NCBI RefSeq assembly: GCF_009193295.2
Contig: NZ_CP059973.1
Location: forward strand, 3,472,001-3,536,000
DNA: 64,000 nt
Direction: 5' to 3'
Origin: Bacteroides luhongzhouii
GTDB taxonomy: Bacteria; Bacteroidota; Bacteroidia; Bacteroidales; Bacteroidaceae
Part shown: positions 41,603-51,761 of the stretch, piece after piece
How positions within the stretch are numbered: position 1 is the first letter of the stretch
How the letters are laid out: every line of letters begins with the position of its first letter
Position numbers and translations under genes: made by a program
The notes under the pieces: model-generated
The model's database searches: none
Told to the model about the DNA's origin: nothing
The model's input: only the letters and a program-made list of their open reading frames with translations

Positions 41603-43819
41603 CTAGAAATAATAACCTAAATTCACAAAGCAACTTCCTTTGTCCGTCTGATTGGAATACCCCAACGATATTTCCAATGGTCCGAAGATACTGTCCATTC
41701 CATAGCCTGCACTGATACCGAATAATTGTTTGCCTTTCAATATATCGAAGAAATTACTATCCGTCAGCCCGTAATTACCCGTCAGCGTGAGATAATGAAT
41801 GGCTCCCATGCGTTGTCTGAACTTAATAGACGCAATCATAATGGTGTTATCCATCAGTTCCAGATTGGTAACCCCGGCAAACGGTAATTGCTGTGGAATA
41901 TAGAAACCGGGTACGTCACCGCCAATGGCATTTTGCAGCGGATAAGGAAAATCTCTTCCGATCAGGATACGTCCATAAATGGAAGGAATGACGGAGAAAC
42001 GGCGGGTCACAGGGATGACACTTGCCCATGAAGCATTCAATGCTGAAAATGGAGCATGGTCATTGTATTGTGCCATGTTATCCGTATAGAGCGAATAGGT
42101 GGCTCTGAAGTCACTTCCTTTAGAAGGGAAGCGTCCTTTATCATAGGTATTATATTGCACTTGGGCAAAATAACTTAGAAAATGTTCCGATTCCACTTTC
42201 AGGTCGGAGATTTCAGGTTTCTTGAACAGGAAATCCTTGTACTTGTAATATTCGAAACGCAGACCGAGTCCGAAGCGGAAATTCTTGTACCATACATCGG
42301 AAAAACCGAATTCTGCCAGATGATATTTATACGTTGTATTATAAGCACGGTCACCTTCCTCGTAAATGTTGATATCGTTGTATTGGAACATATACGAAAA
42401 GTTGAAATTACGTTGCTGCATGGGTTCCAGCGTATAATCTATGCGGGCAGCATATCGTTTACCCAATCGACCGGTAAGAGCCAGGCGGGAAGGAATATGA
42501 GTTTTGAGATCCGCCGTTGCATTCACTAGCAAAGACGCGATTTCTTCCGAATCGAAACGGATGCCCAGATTGATTCTTCTTTCATATTTTTCCTGCAACA
42601 GGAAGTTGAGGTGATAACCTTCAGGAGTCTCTTTCAACGTATAGCTGGCACTGGAATAAGATTGGCTGCCGCGTAATTGATACAAGGCCTGTTCTATTTG
42701 TTGAGTGGTAATATCGCTGTTTTCTTGCAGATTACATTTCTTCATCAGCCATTTTTTATCATCCACCTCTACACCGGAAAATGAGATGTCCGTCACATAA
42801 ACCGTACGTGCATTGGAAAGAGAAGAATAAGGGCCATGTTGCTTCGGCGTATAATCTTCGGCTATTCCTATCTTCTTTTTCAAGGCAAGCAACGAATTCC
42901 ATTGTTCTTTAGCCGCTTCTTCGCCTCTTCGCATCAGAGTGTCGATGGCAGCCGGGGTAAAACTGGCGGATGAATATCCCTCCACATTGACGCGGATATA
43001 AGTGTCTGTGAGGTCTACATTTTTTTCATGGTTAGACTGACAGGTGATGTCTACAATCTGTCCCAGAATATCGGGGACGCTGTTGAGCTTGTCAGCCTTC
43101 TTCAGAGCATTCTGCACGTCTACTCCGATAATAATATCGGCTCCCATGGCTTTCACGACATCTGCCGGATAGTTGTTAACAATGCCACCGTCCACTAATA
43201 CCATGCTGTCTTGCCGTACCGGAGTAAATACACCCGGAATAGCCATACTGGCACGCATAGCGGTAGAGAGTATTCCGTCATGGAATACAATTTGCTCTCC
43301 ATTGACAATATTGGCCGCTACACAGGCAAAAGGAATGGGAAGTTTATTGAAATTGATAGAGTCATGATACCCTACAGTGAGGTCTGAAAATAGGTTAGCC
43401 AGATTTTGCCCTTTCATGAGTCCTCCGGTAGCAGCATCTTTGGGAGTTTTGGTGAAAGGGATAGAGACTGTGTATTTTTCAGACCGCTCACGATCAGTCA
43501 ATGACATGGCACTTCGTTTGATACGGTCGCTCAACAGGAATGTCCAATCTTGTTTCCGTACCATGCTGTCCAATTGTTCCGTAGTATACCCGATGGCATA
43601 AAGACCACCTACGATAGCTCCCATACTGGTGCCGGCTATATAGTCGATAGGAATACCGGCTTCCTCAATTACTTTCAGTGCTTTGATGTGTGCCATTCCT
43701 TTGGCACCGCCGCCGCTTAGAACGATACCCACCTTTTTCCTTTGCTCTTGAGAATGCAGGGAAAAAGGCAATAATAAGCCAATTGATAAAACTAATGTTG
43801 AAAAGATTTGTTTTTTCAT
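41603..43819 (-). CDS. Patatin-like phospholipase with outer-membrane barrel (type Vd-like)
   Basis: 738 residues. A signal peptide ends at about LHSQ. The patatin domain follows, with the oxyanion motif LSGGGAKGMAHI, nucleophile Ser in GTSMG (residues about 62-66) and catalytic Asp in VDGGIVNNYP. A POTRA-like segment (about 335-410; YVTDISFSGVEVDDKKWL) leads to a C-terminal BamA/Bac_surface_Ag-type beta barrel (about 410-738). This PlpD/FplA layout places a phospholipase A on the outer membrane or outside. Bacteroidetes versions are common; their substrates are not established. It is divergent from the RND efflux operon. Confidence 0.9.
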   Translation of the reverse strand: MKKQIFSTLVLSIGLLLPFSLHSQEQRKKVGIVLSGGGAKGMAHIKALKVIEEAGIPIDYIAGTSMGAIVGGLYAIGYTTEQLDSMVRKQDWTFLLSDRIKRSAMSLTDRERSEKYTVSIPFTKTPKDAATGGLMKGQNLANLFSDLTVGYHDSINFNKLPIPFACVAANIVNGEQIVFHDGILSTAMRASMAIPGVFTPVRQDSMVLVDGGIVNNYPADVVKAMGADIIIGVDVQNALKKADKLNSVPDILGQIVDITCQSNHEKNVDLTDTYIRVNVEGYSSASFTPAAIDTLMRRGEEAAKEQWNSLLALKKKIGIAEDYTPKQHGPYSSLSNARTVYVTDISFSGVEVDDKKWLMKKCNLQENSDITTQQIEQALYQLRGSQSYSSASYTLKETPEGYHLNFLLQEKYERRINLGIRFDSEEIASLLVNATADLKTHIPSRLALTGRLGKRYAARIDYTLEPMQQRNFNFSYMFQYNDINIYEEGDRAYNTTYKYHLAEFGFSDVWYKNFRFGLGLRFEYYKYKDFLFKKPEISDLKVESEHFLSYFAQVQYNTYDKGRFPSKGSDFRATYSLYTDNMAQYNDHAPFSALNASWASVIPVTRRFSVIPSIYGRILIGRDFPYPLQNAIGGDVPGFYIPQQLPFAGVTNLELMDNTIMIASIKFRQRMGAIHYLTLTGNYGLTDSNFFDILKGKQLFGISAGYGMDSIFGPLEISLGYSNQTDKGSCFVNLGYYF

Positions 43820-43854
43820 TAGGATATGGTCTAGTGTTGATGTTTAATATAATA

Positions 43855-43862
43855 CAAATGTA
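43855..43862 (-). promoter_or_regulatory. -7 box of the patatin gene
   Basis: TACATTTG on the minus strand, 35 bases before the start at 43819; matches TAnnTTTG. Confidence 0.5.
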
Positions 43863-43922
43863 GAGCATAATTTGTTTAGTTGTTGAAATGGAAACTAAAA
43901 AAAATGTTCCAAAAGTCGGAAA

Positions 43923-43968
43923 TGTGGATAATTTCTACACAATACAGTGGATTTCCACACTTTCCACA
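43923..43968. other. Cluster of DnaA-box-like 9-mers in a divergent intergenic region
   Basis: TGTGGATAA at 43923-43931 is the inverse of the perfect DnaA box TTATCCACA. Three one-mismatch relatives follow within 46 bases: TTCTACACA (43933), ATTTCCACA (43951) and CTTTCCACA (43960). The same stretch can fold as GTGGA/TCCAC hairpins, so it may instead be a regulatory dyad of the two divergent genes. Confidence 0.4.
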
Positions 43969-44091
43969 AAAAGAGGAAAAATGTAATGCTTTGATTGTAA
44001 GAGAATAATGTGTGTGGCGCATTTTTGGTATATGAGTTGCATAATAGAGTATAGAACAAACATAAGTTAAATTAAATAATTAAGATTCGAT

Positions 44092-45264
44092 ATGAGATTA
44101 TTCTTTTCGAAACATGAGTTGAGACTGAGGAGAAAGAGAAACATTGCTGCTATTATATGTGTGGTAGTTGTATTGGGTGCGTATTGGATGTTGACCCGCC
44201 CTCAGAAGGCTGCGCCGGAAATGCCGACAGTTATTGTTGAACCGGTAGTGAAAGACGACGTAGAGATATACGGGGAATATGTGGGACGTATTCGTGCTCA
44301 ACAGTTTGTCGAAGTACGTGCCCGTGTGGAAGGCTATCTGGAAAATATGCTTTTTGCCGAAGGTACATATGTCAATAAGAATCAGGTTTTGTTTGTAATC
44401 AATCAGGATCAGTATCGTGCCAAAGCAGATAAAGCCAGAGCGCAATTGAAAAAAGACCAAGCGCAGGCTTTGAAAGCAGAACGTGATTTAAAGCGTATCC
44501 GTCCGTTGTTTGAGCAGAACGCTGCTAGCCAGTTGGACTTGGATAATGCGGAAGCAGCTTATGAAAGTGCCGAGGCAACAGTAGCCATGAGTGAGGCGGA
44601 CTTGGCACAGGCTGAACTGGAATTGGGGTATACCATTGTCCGGTCGCCCTTATCGGGACACATTAGTGAAAGAAATGTGGACTTGGGTACGTTAGTAGGA
44701 CCCGGAGGAAAATCATTGCTTGCTACTATTGTGAAGAGTGATACAGTGTTGGTGGATTTCAGTATGACAGCACTCGATTATCTGAAGAGTAAAGAAAGAA
44801 ACATTAATTTGGGACAGCAGGATTCCACCCGTTCCTGGCAGCCGAATATTACCATTACATTGGCAGATAATACCGTCTATCCATTCAAAGGATATGTGGA
44901 TTTTGCCGAACCGCAGGTTGATCCTCAAACCGGAACTTTCTCTGTACGTGCAGAAATGCCGAATCCGAAACAAGTATTGTTGCCGGGACAATTTACAAAG
45001 GTAAAATTATTACTGGATGTTCGTGAAGGTGCACTTGTTGTTCCGATGAAAGCCGTAACCATCGAAAAGGGGGGAGCTTATATTTATACCATGCGCAAAG
45101 ATAATACGGTAGAGAAACGTTTTATCGAGTTAGGACCGGAAGTCGGGAATAATGTGGTGGTAGAAAGAGGACTGGCAGAAGGAGAAATGGTGGTTGTAGA
45201 AGGGTTCCATAAGTTGACTCCGGGCATGAAAGTACGTTTTGGTGATAACGCAAAAGGAGAATAA
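44092..45264 (+). CDS. RND efflux periplasmic adaptor (MFP) subunit
   Basis: 390 residues. One N-terminal membrane anchor (NIAAIICVVVVLGAYWML) precedes the adaptor. The lipoyl-like half motifs EVRARVEGYLENMLFAEGTY and GYTIVRSPLSGHISERNVD flank a helical hairpin (about 105-160). Beta-barrel and membrane-proximal domains follow (VLLPGQFTKVKLLL; GLAEGEMVVVEGFHKLTPG). It links the inner-membrane pump to the TolC-like channel. It is the first gene of a three-gene operon, with the pump starting three bases after its stop. The substrates of this AcrA-type system are not predictable from sequence. The upstream region holds an inverted-repeat/DnaA-box-like cluster. Confidence 0.93.
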   Translation: MRLFFSKHELRLRRKRNIAAIICVVVVLGAYWMLTRPQKAAPEMPTVIVEPVVKDDVEIYGEYVGRIRAQQFVEVRARVEGYLENMLFAEGTYVNKNQVLFVINQDQYRAKADKARAQLKKDQAQALKAERDLKRIRPLFEQNAASQLDLDNAEAAYESAEATVAMSEADLAQAELELGYTIVRSPLSGHISERNVDLGTLVGPGGKSLLATIVKSDTVLVDFSMTALDYLKSKERNINLGQQDSTRSWQPNITITLADNTVYPFKGYVDFAEPQVDPQTGTFSVRAEMPNPKQVLLPGQFTKVKLLLDVREGALVVPMKAVTIEKGGAYIYTMRKDNTVEKRFIELGPEVGNNVVVERGLAEGEMVVVEGFHKLTPGMKVRFGDNAKGE

Positions 45265-45267
45265 ACA

Positions 45268-48200
45268 ATGAAAGTTACTTTTTTTATAGATAGGCCGGTC
45301 TTTTCGGCTGTAATCTCCATCGTAATTGTGATTGTCGGCATTATTGGCTTGACAATGCTTCCGGTGGATCAATATCCGCAGATTACCCCTCCGGTAGTGA
45401 AGATCAGCGCATCCTACCCGGGTGCGAGCGCACTTACCGTGTCACAGGCGGTAGCCACTCCGATTGAACAGGAAATCAATGGTACGCCGGGTATGCTTTA
45501 TATGGAATCAAACAGTTCTAACTCCGGAGGCTTTTCGGCAACGGTCACTTTTGACGTATCTGCCGATCCGGATTTGGCAGCCGTTGAGATTCAGAACCGT
45601 GTGAAACTGGCGGAATCCCGTCTGCCGGCGGAAGTCATTCAGAATGGTATTTCAGTAGAAAAACAGGCCCCCAGTCAGTTGATGACGCTTTGTTTGACTT
45701 CTACTGATCCGAAGTTCGACGAAATTTACTTGAGTAACTTTGCTACTATCAATGTACTTGATGTGATTCGCCGTATTCCTGGAGTTGGACGTGTATCTAA
45801 TATCGGTAGCCGCTATTATGCGATGCAGATATGGGCGCAACCCGATAAGTTGGCAAACTTTGGACTGACCGTACAGGATTTACAGAATGCGTTGAAGGAT
45901 CAGAACCGTGAATCGGCAGCCGGTGTATTGGGGCAACAACCGGTGCAGGGACTGGATATTACCATTCCTATTACGACTCAAGGACGTTTGTCTACCGTAG
46001 GGCAGTTTGAAGATATTGTGGTACGTGCCAATGCCAACGGGTCTATTATCCGGTTGAAAGACGTGGCACGTGTATCGTTGGAGGCCTCTTCCTATAATAC
46101 GGAAAGTGGTATCAACGGTGAGAATGCCGCTGTTCTTGGCATTTATATGTTGCCGGGAGCAAATGCGATGGAAGTAGCCGAGAGGGTAAAAGAGGCTATG
46201 GATGAGATTAGCAAAAATTTTCCGGAAGGATTGAGCTATGAGATTCCATTCGATATGACGACCTATATTTCCGAATCTATTCATGAAGTATATAAGACGT
46301 TGTTTGAAGCGTTGGTATTGGTTGTATTGGTGGTTTATCTATCCTTGCAAAGCTGGCGCGCAACGTTGATACCAGTAGTAGCGGTGCCTATTTCATTGAT
46401 CGGTACTTTCGGATTCATGTTGATTTTCGGTTTCTCGCTCAATATACTGACATTACTAGGATTGATTCTTGCCATCGGTATCGTTGTGGATGATGCGATT
46501 GTGGTAGTGGAAGGCGTAGAGCATATCATGGAAACGGAGCATCTAAGCCCATACGAAGCAACGAAGAAAGCGATGAACGGACTTGCTAGTGCTTTGATTG
46601 CCACATCATTGGTATTGGCGGCGGTGTTCGTTCCGGTTAGTTTTTTAAGTGGTATTACGGGGCAATTGTATCGCCAGTTTACGGTGACGATTGTGGTGTC
46701 CGTACTTATTTCTACGGTAGTGGCTCTGACATTGAGCCCGGTGATGTGTTCATTGATTCTGAAGCCGGATAACGGAAAGAAAAAGAATATTGTTTTCCGA
46801 AAGATTAATGAATGGCTGGGCATCGGTAGCAATAAATATGTAGCTGCCGTGACTCGCACGATTAAACATCCTCGCCGGGTTATGAGTGCTTTTGGTATGG
46901 TATTGATTGCTATTATGCTGATTCATCGTATTATTCCGACCAGTTTCTTGCCTGTGGAAGACCAGGGATATTTCAAGATTGAATTGGAACTGCCGGAAGG
47001 AGCTACTTTGGAACGTACCCGTATCGTAACAGAACGTGCCATTGCTTATTTGGAAAAGAATCCATATATTGAATATATACAGAACGTAACGGGAAGTAGT
47101 CCGCGTGTCGGAAGTAATCAGGGACGTGCTGAACTGACGGTGATCCTGAAACCTTGGGAAGAGCGGAAGAACACCACTATTGAGAAGATTATGGATACGG
47201 TGGAAAAACATTTGAGGGAATATCCCGAATGTAAAGTCTATCTGTCCACTCCTCCGGTTATTCCGGGACTGGGTAGCTCGGGAGGTTTTGAAATGCAATT
47301 GGAAGCTCGTGGAGAAGCCACTTTCGATAATTTGGTAGACGCGGCAGATACATTAATGTACTACGCATCCAAACGCAAAGAGTTGGCTGGACTGTCATCT
47401 TCCTTGCAGTCGGAAATACCGCAACTCTATTTCGATGTAGACCGTGACAAAGTAAAGATGCTGGGTGTACCACTGGCTGATGTGTTCTCTACCATGAAGG
47501 CTTATACCGGTTCGGTATATGTGAACGACTTTAATATGTTCAACCGTATATATAAGGTTTACATTCAGGCAGAAGCTCCTTACCGGGAACACAAAGACAA
47601 TATCAATCTGTTTTTCGTGAAAGCCTCCAATGGAGCGATGGTACCGTTGACTTCTTTAGGAAATGCTTCATATACCACAGGACCGGGAAGTATTAAACGT
47701 TTCAATATGTTTACTACGGCCGTTATTCGTGGAGCAGCTGCACAGGGATATAGTTCCGGGCAGGCGATGGAAATCATGGAACAGATAGCCCGTGACCATC
47801 TTCCCGATAATATCGGTCTTGAATGGAGTGGTCTTTCTTATCAGGAGAAACAGGCGGGAGGTCAGACAGGTATGGTGATGGCATTGGTATTTCTGTTCGT
47901 TTTCCTTTTCCTTGCTGCGCAATACGAAAGTTGGACAGTACCTATTGCCGTGTTGCTCTCTTTACCTGTTGCCGCTTTGGGAGCCTATTTAGGAGTCTGG
48001 GTTTGCGGATTGGAGAACGACGTCTATTTCCAGATTGGTCTGGTAATGCTGGTGGGACTTGCCGCCAAGAACGCGATTTTGATTGTAGAGTTCGCAAAAG
48101 TACAGGTAGATAAAGGTGAAGACCTGGTGCAGTCGGCTATCTACGCAGCCAAATTGCGTTTCCGTCCGATTCTGATGACCTCTCTCGCATTCGTACTCGG

Positions 48201-48372
48201 TATGCTTCCGATGGTATTGGCAAGCGGTCCGGGGTCGGCAAGCCGGCAGGCAATCGGTACAGGTGTATTTTTCGGAATGATATTTGCCATTGTATTCGGT
48301 ATCATTCTTGTGCCGTTCTTCTTTGTGATGGTGTATAAAACAAAGTCGAAAATTTTAAAACATAAGAAATAA
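45268..48372 (+). CDS. RND multidrug efflux pump, HAE1 (AcrB-like)
   Basis: 1034 residues, the normal HAE1 length, with twelve expected membrane segments. Characteristic blocks are FIDRPVFSAVISIVIVIVG at the N-terminus, LPVDQYPQITPP, the TM4 proton-relay segment GLILAIGIVVDDAIVVVE with both Asp residues, and TM10 MLVGLAAKNAILIVEFAK with its Lys. Two large periplasmic loops form the porter domain. It exports hydrophobic compounds such as bile acids, detergents or antibiotics by proton antiport, as a trimer with the adjacent MFP and OMF proteins. Its stop overlaps by one base the start of the OMF gene (TAATG). Confidence 0.96.
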   Translation: MKVTFFIDRPVFSAVISIVIVIVGIIGLTMLPVDQYPQITPPVVKISASYPGASALTVSQAVATPIEQEINGTPGMLYMESNSSNSGGFSATVTFDVSADPDLAAVEIQNRVKLAESRLPAEVIQNGISVEKQAPSQLMTLCLTSTDPKFDEIYLSNFATINVLDVIRRIPGVGRVSNIGSRYYAMQIWAQPDKLANFGLTVQDLQNALKDQNRESAAGVLGQQPVQGLDITIPITTQGRLSTVGQFEDIVVRANANGSIIRLKDVARVSLEASSYNTESGINGENAAVLGIYMLPGANAMEVAERVKEAMDEISKNFPEGLSYEIPFDMTTYISESIHEVYKTLFEALVLVVLVVYLSLQSWRATLIPVVAVPISLIGTFGFMLIFGFSLNILTLLGLILAIGIVVDDAIVVVEGVEHIMETEHLSPYEATKKAMNGLASALIATSLVLAAVFVPVSFLSGITGQLYRQFTVTIVVSVLISTVVALTLSPVMCSLILKPDNGKKKNIVFRKINEWLGIGSNKYVAAVTRTIKHPRRVMSAFGMVLIAIMLIHRIIPTSFLPVEDQGYFKIELELPEGATLERTRIVTERAIAYLEKNPYIEYIQNVTGSSPRVGSNQGRAELTVILKPWEERKNTTIEKIMDTVEKHLREYPECKVYLSTPPVIPGLGSSGGFEMQLEARGEATFDNLVDAADTLMYYASKRKELAGLSSSLQSEIPQLYFDVDRDKVKMLGVPLADVFSTMKAYTGSVYVNDFNMFNRIYKVYIQAEAPYREHKDNINLFFVKASNGAMVPLTSLGNASYTTGPGSIKRFNMFTTAVIRGAAAQGYSSGQAMEIMEQIARDHLPDNIGLEWSGLSYQEKQAGGQTGMVMALVFLFVFLFLAAQYESWTVPIAVLLSLPVAALGAYLGVWVCGLENDVYFQIGLVMLVGLAAKNAILIVEFAKVQVDKGEDLVQSAIYAAKLRFRPILMTSLAFVLGMLPMVLASGPGSASRQAIGTGVFFGMIFAIVFGIILVPFFFVMVYKTKSKILKHKK

Positions 48373-49751
48373 TGAAACGAAAGAAACTATATATTGCTAT
48401 CCTGTTACTTGCCGGAATCTTAACTTCCTGCAAAGTAGGGAAAAGCTATGTCCGTCCTGATCTTCATTTGCCCGACAGCTTGGAAAGAGCGCAGGACTCG
48501 ATCAGCTTCGGCGACCAGGACTGGAGGGATATTTATACGGATGCCACATTGAGAAGCTTGATAGAACGTGCACTGGATCACAACAAGGATATGCTGATTG
48601 CTGCTGCCCGTGTGAAAGAAATGGCTGCACAGAAACGTATTTCCACAGCTGCGTTACTTCCGGATATCAAAGGAAAAGTAACAGCAGAACGTGAACTCGA
48701 GAATCATGGAGGCGACGCTTTCAAGAGATCAGACACTTTTGAAGCACAATTCCTTGTTTCATGGGAACTCGATCTTTGGGGAAATCTGCGTTGGGCACGT
48801 TCGGCCAGTATTGCCGAATATCTGCAATCTATCGAGGCGCAACGTGCATTGCGGATGACGATTATTGCTGAAGTAGCACAGGCTTACTATGAACTGGTAG
48901 CTTTAGATACAGAACTGGACATTGTAAAGCAAACATTGAAAGCCCGTGAAGAAGGAGTACGTTTGGCACGTATCCGGTTTGCCGGCGGATTGACTTCCGA
49001 GACTTCTTATCGACAGGCGCAGGTGGAGTTGGCACGTACGGCAACTCTGGTTCCTGACCTGGAGCGTAAAATTTCCCTGAAAGAAAACGATATTGCCTAT
49101 CTTGCCGGTGAATATCCTAATAAGATAGCCCGTTCCCGTTTGCTTCAGGAATTCAACTCTCCGGAAACGCTTCCTGTTGGATTGCCGTCTACATTGTTGG
49201 AACGCCGTCCCGACATCCGTCAGGCAGAGCAGAAATTGATTGCTGCCAATGCAAAAGTGGGAGTGGCTTATACAAATATGTTCCCGCGTCTTGCCCTGAC
49301 AGGTGGTTTCGGTAGTGAAAGCACCTCTTTGTCGGAACTCCTGAAATCTCCTTATGCAGTGATGGAAGGAGCTTTGCTGACTCCGATCTTTGGCTGGGGA
49401 AAGAACCGTGCGGCATTGAAAGCAAAAAAGGCAGCTTATGAGGCTGAAGTACATAGTTATGAAAAAGCCGTACTGGAAGCTTTCAAGGAAACACGTAATG
49501 CGATTGTCAATTTCAACAAGATCAAGGAAGTGTATGAACTTCGTGCCAATCTGGAACGTTCGGCCAAGAGCTACATGGACCTGGCACAACTGCAATACAT
49601 CAATGGAGTTATTAATTATCTGGACGTATTGGATGCCCAACGTGGATATTTTGATGCACAGATTGGGTTGAGTAATGCTATCCGTGACGAGTTGATTGCG
49701 GTAGTTCAACTCTATAAGGCTCTTGGTGGAGGCTGGGAACAAAATCCCTAG
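48372..49751 (+). CDS. RND efflux outer-membrane factor (NodT-type lipoprotein)
   Basis: 459 residues with a lipobox LTSC (Cys20), as in NodT-type outer-membrane channels. Two OEP repeats are visible, with duplicated helical segments: DHNKDMLIAAARVKEMAAQ in the first, then GLPSTLLERRPDIRQAEQ and AKVGVAYTNMFPRLALTGG in the second. It forms the trimeric channel for the pump encoded upstream, with which it overlaps by one base. A strong terminator follows 36 bases after the stop, ending the operon. Confidence 0.94.
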   Translation: MKRKKLYIAILLLAGILTSCKVGKSYVRPDLHLPDSLERAQDSISFGDQDWRDIYTDATLRSLIERALDHNKDMLIAAARVKEMAAQKRISTAALLPDIKGKVTAERELENHGGDAFKRSDTFEAQFLVSWELDLWGNLRWARSASIAEYLQSIEAQRALRMTIIAEVAQAYYELVALDTELDIVKQTLKAREEGVRLARIRFAGGLTSETSYRQAQVELARTATLVPDLERKISLKENDIAYLAGEYPNKIARSRLLQEFNSPETLPVGLPSTLLERRPDIRQAEQKLIAANAKVGVAYTNMFPRLALTGGFGSESTSLSELLKSPYAVMEGALLTPIFGWGKNRAALKAKKAAYEAEVHSYEKAVLEAFKETRNAIVNFNKIKEVYELRANLERSAKSYMDLAQLQYINGVINYLDVLDAQRGYFDAQIGLSNAIRDELIAVVQLYKALGGGWEQNP

Positions 49752-49787
49752 AATTATCATATCGATTCACTCATTGAAGAAAACGTA

Positions 49788-49825
49788 AAGGCTATCTCCC
49801 ACACCGGGAGGTAGCCTTAATTTTT
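49788..49825 (+). terminator. Terminator of the RND efflux operon
   Basis: AAGGCTATCTCCC (49788-49800) pairs with GGGAGGTAGCCTT (49806-49818), one mismatch, around a five-base loop. AA then T5 follows. Confidence 0.9.
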
Positions 49826-49957
49826 CTTTCTTCTTCCTTTTGTCTTAAAAACAACAACAGAAGAATTTTCATAATTCGGAAAAAAGTGCGAAATTTGCAA
49901 CGCTTTTCAAGTTTGACAAGAAACTTACTAACACCTTTAAATAAAAAATTAAAGAAA

Positions 49958-51604
49958 ATGACTAAAAGTGCATTGCAAATCGCAAGGGCTGCTTACCAGC
50001 CCAAACTTCCGAAAGCATTGGCATCAGGAGCTGTTAAGGCTGTAGCAGGTGCTGCTACTCAATCTGTTGCCGATCAGGAAGCTATCAAAGCATTATTCCC
50101 GAACACGTATGGAATGCCGTTGATTACATTCGAAGCTGGTGAAGCTGTTGCTCTTCCCGCTATGAACGTAGGTGTAATTCTTTCCGGTGGTCAGGCTCCG
50201 GGCGGACACAATGTAATCTCCGGTTTGTTCGACGGTATCAAGAAATTGAACCCGGAAAACAAATTATATGGTTTTATCCTGGGTCCTGGTGGTCTGGTAG
50301 ATCACAACTATATGGAACTGACTGCTGATATTATCGACGAATACCGCAACACGGGTGGTTTCGATATCATCGGTTCCGGACGTACAAAGCTGGAAGCAGA
50401 AAGCCAGTTCGAAAAGGGATATGAAATCATCAAAGAACTTGGTATCAAAGCATTGGTTATCATTGGTGGTGACGACTCTAACACAAACGCTTGTGTATTG
50501 GCTGAATACTATGCTGCTAAGAAGTATGGTGTACAGGTGATCGGTTGCCCGAAAACAATCGACGGTGACTTGAAGAATGATATGATTGAAACTTCTTTCG
50601 GTTTCGATACAGCATGTAAGACTTATGCGGAAGTAATCGGTAACATCCAACGTGACTGTAATTCTGCACGTAAATACTGGCACTTCATCAAGTTGATGGG
50701 ACGTTCGGCTTCTCACATCGCACTGGAATGTGCTTTGCAGGTACAGCCTAACGTATGTATCGTTTCTGAAGAAGTAGAAGCTAAAGATATGTCTTTGGAC
50801 GATGTAGTAACATCGATTGCTAAAGTGGTAGCTGACCGTGCCGCACAGGGAAACAACTTCGGTACTGTATTGATTCCGGAAGGATTGGTAGAATTTATTC
50901 CTGCCATGAAACGTCTGATTGCAGAATTGAACGACTTCCTGGCAGCTAATGCTGAAGAATTCGGTCAGATTAAGAAATCTCACCAACGTGATTATATCAT
51001 CCGCAAACTTTCTCCGGAAAACTCAGCTATTTACGCAAGTCTGCCGGAAGGTGTTGCCCGTCAGTTGACTTTGGATCGTGACCCGCACGGAAACGTTCAG
51101 GTATCATTGATCGAAACTGAAAAACTGTTGTCTGAAATGGTAGCTACTAAGTTGGCTGCATGGAAAGAAGCAGGCAAATACGTTGGCAAGTTTGCTGCTC
51201 AACACCACTTCTTCGGTTACGAAGGACGTTGTGCTGCTCCGTCAAATTTTGACGCTGACTATTGCTACTCTCTGGGTTACACAGCTTCTATGTTGATTGC
51301 TAACGGCAAGACTGGTTATATGTCTTCTGTACGCAACACAACTGCTCCTGCCGCCGAATGGATCGCAGGTGGTGTGCCTATCACTATGATGATGAACATG
51401 GAACGTCGTCACGGTGAAATGAAACCGGTTATCCAGAAAGCATTGGTGAAACTGGATGGGGCTCCTTTCAAGGCATTTGCTGCGCAACGTGATCGTTGGG
51501 CTATCGAAACGGATTATGTATATCCGGGTCCGATCCAGTACTTCGGTCCTACAGAAGTTTGCGACCAGGCAACTAAGACTTTGCAGCTGGAACAAGCTAA
51601 ATAA
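49958..51604 (+). CDS. pfp: PPi-dependent 6-phosphofructokinase
   Basis: The start at 49958 follows an A/G-rich AAAGAAA and gives a 548-residue protein; a longer frame begins upstream near a weak -7-like GAAATTTG. It is the long, plant-like PFP type. GGDDSNTNA replaces the GGDGS of ATP enzymes; the Asp there is the mark of PPi use. The catalytic [10 protein letters not shown] and the sugar-binding [11 protein letters not shown] are present. It converts fructose 6-phosphate and PPi to fructose 1,6-bisphosphate reversibly, saving ATP, and is a main glycolytic route in Bacteroides. It is monocistronic. Confidence 0.95.
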   Translation: MTKSALQIARAAYQPKLPKALASGAVKAVAGAATQSVADQEAIKALFPNTYGMPLITFEAGEAVALPAMNVGVILSGGQAPGGHNVISGLFDGIKKLNPENKLYGFILGPGGLVDHNYMELTADIIDEYRNTGGFDIIGSGRTKLEAESQFEKGYEIIKELGIKALVIIGGDDSNTNACVLAEYYAAKKYGVQVIGCPKTIDGDLKNDMIETSFGFDTACKTYAEVIGNIQRDCNSARKYWHFIKLMGRSASHIALECALQVQPNVCIVSEEVEAKDMSLDDVVTSIAKVVADRAAQGNNFGTVLIPEGLVEFIPAMKRLIAELNDFLAANAEEFGQIKKSHQRDYIIRKLSPENSAIYASLPEGVARQLTLDRDPHGNVQVSLIETEKLLSEMVATKLAAWKEAGKYVGKFAAQHHFFGYEGRCAAPSNFDADYCYSLGYTASMLIANGKTGYMSSVRNTTAPAAEWIAGGVPITMMMNMERRHGEMKPVIQKALVKLDGAPFKAFAAQRDRWAIETDYVYPGPIQYFGPTEVCDQATKTLQLEQAK

Positions 51605-51655
51605 ATACACTTCAGAGCAGTTGTTGATGCAACAGTTGCCATGAAGCGTTCTTTC

Positions 51656-51732
51656 AGGCACGGATTATGCGGATGAACACGGTTTTTAGTATTCTATTTC
51701 TTTTAACCATGTATTCCGTGTAATTCGTGCCT
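51656..51732. repeat. Inverted repeat with CACGGATTA-type units
   Basis: The segment 51656-51684 (starting AGGCACGGATTATG) is an imperfect inverse of 51705-51732 (ending TTCGTGCCT). Each arm carries two CACGGA-like units about 15-18 bases apart, giving a ++-- order. The spacer is 20 bases. It lies between pfp and the lysozyme gene on the same strand and may end the pfp transcript. Confidence 0.75.
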
Positions 51733-51761
51733 ATCTCTAAAACATTGATCGTTTGAAGTAA

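Noticed and set aside
44092..49751. Acquired resistance island for the RND operon
   Set aside because: Base composition and codon use look like the neighbours and there is no mobility gene or flanking repeat; it looks like a resident pump.
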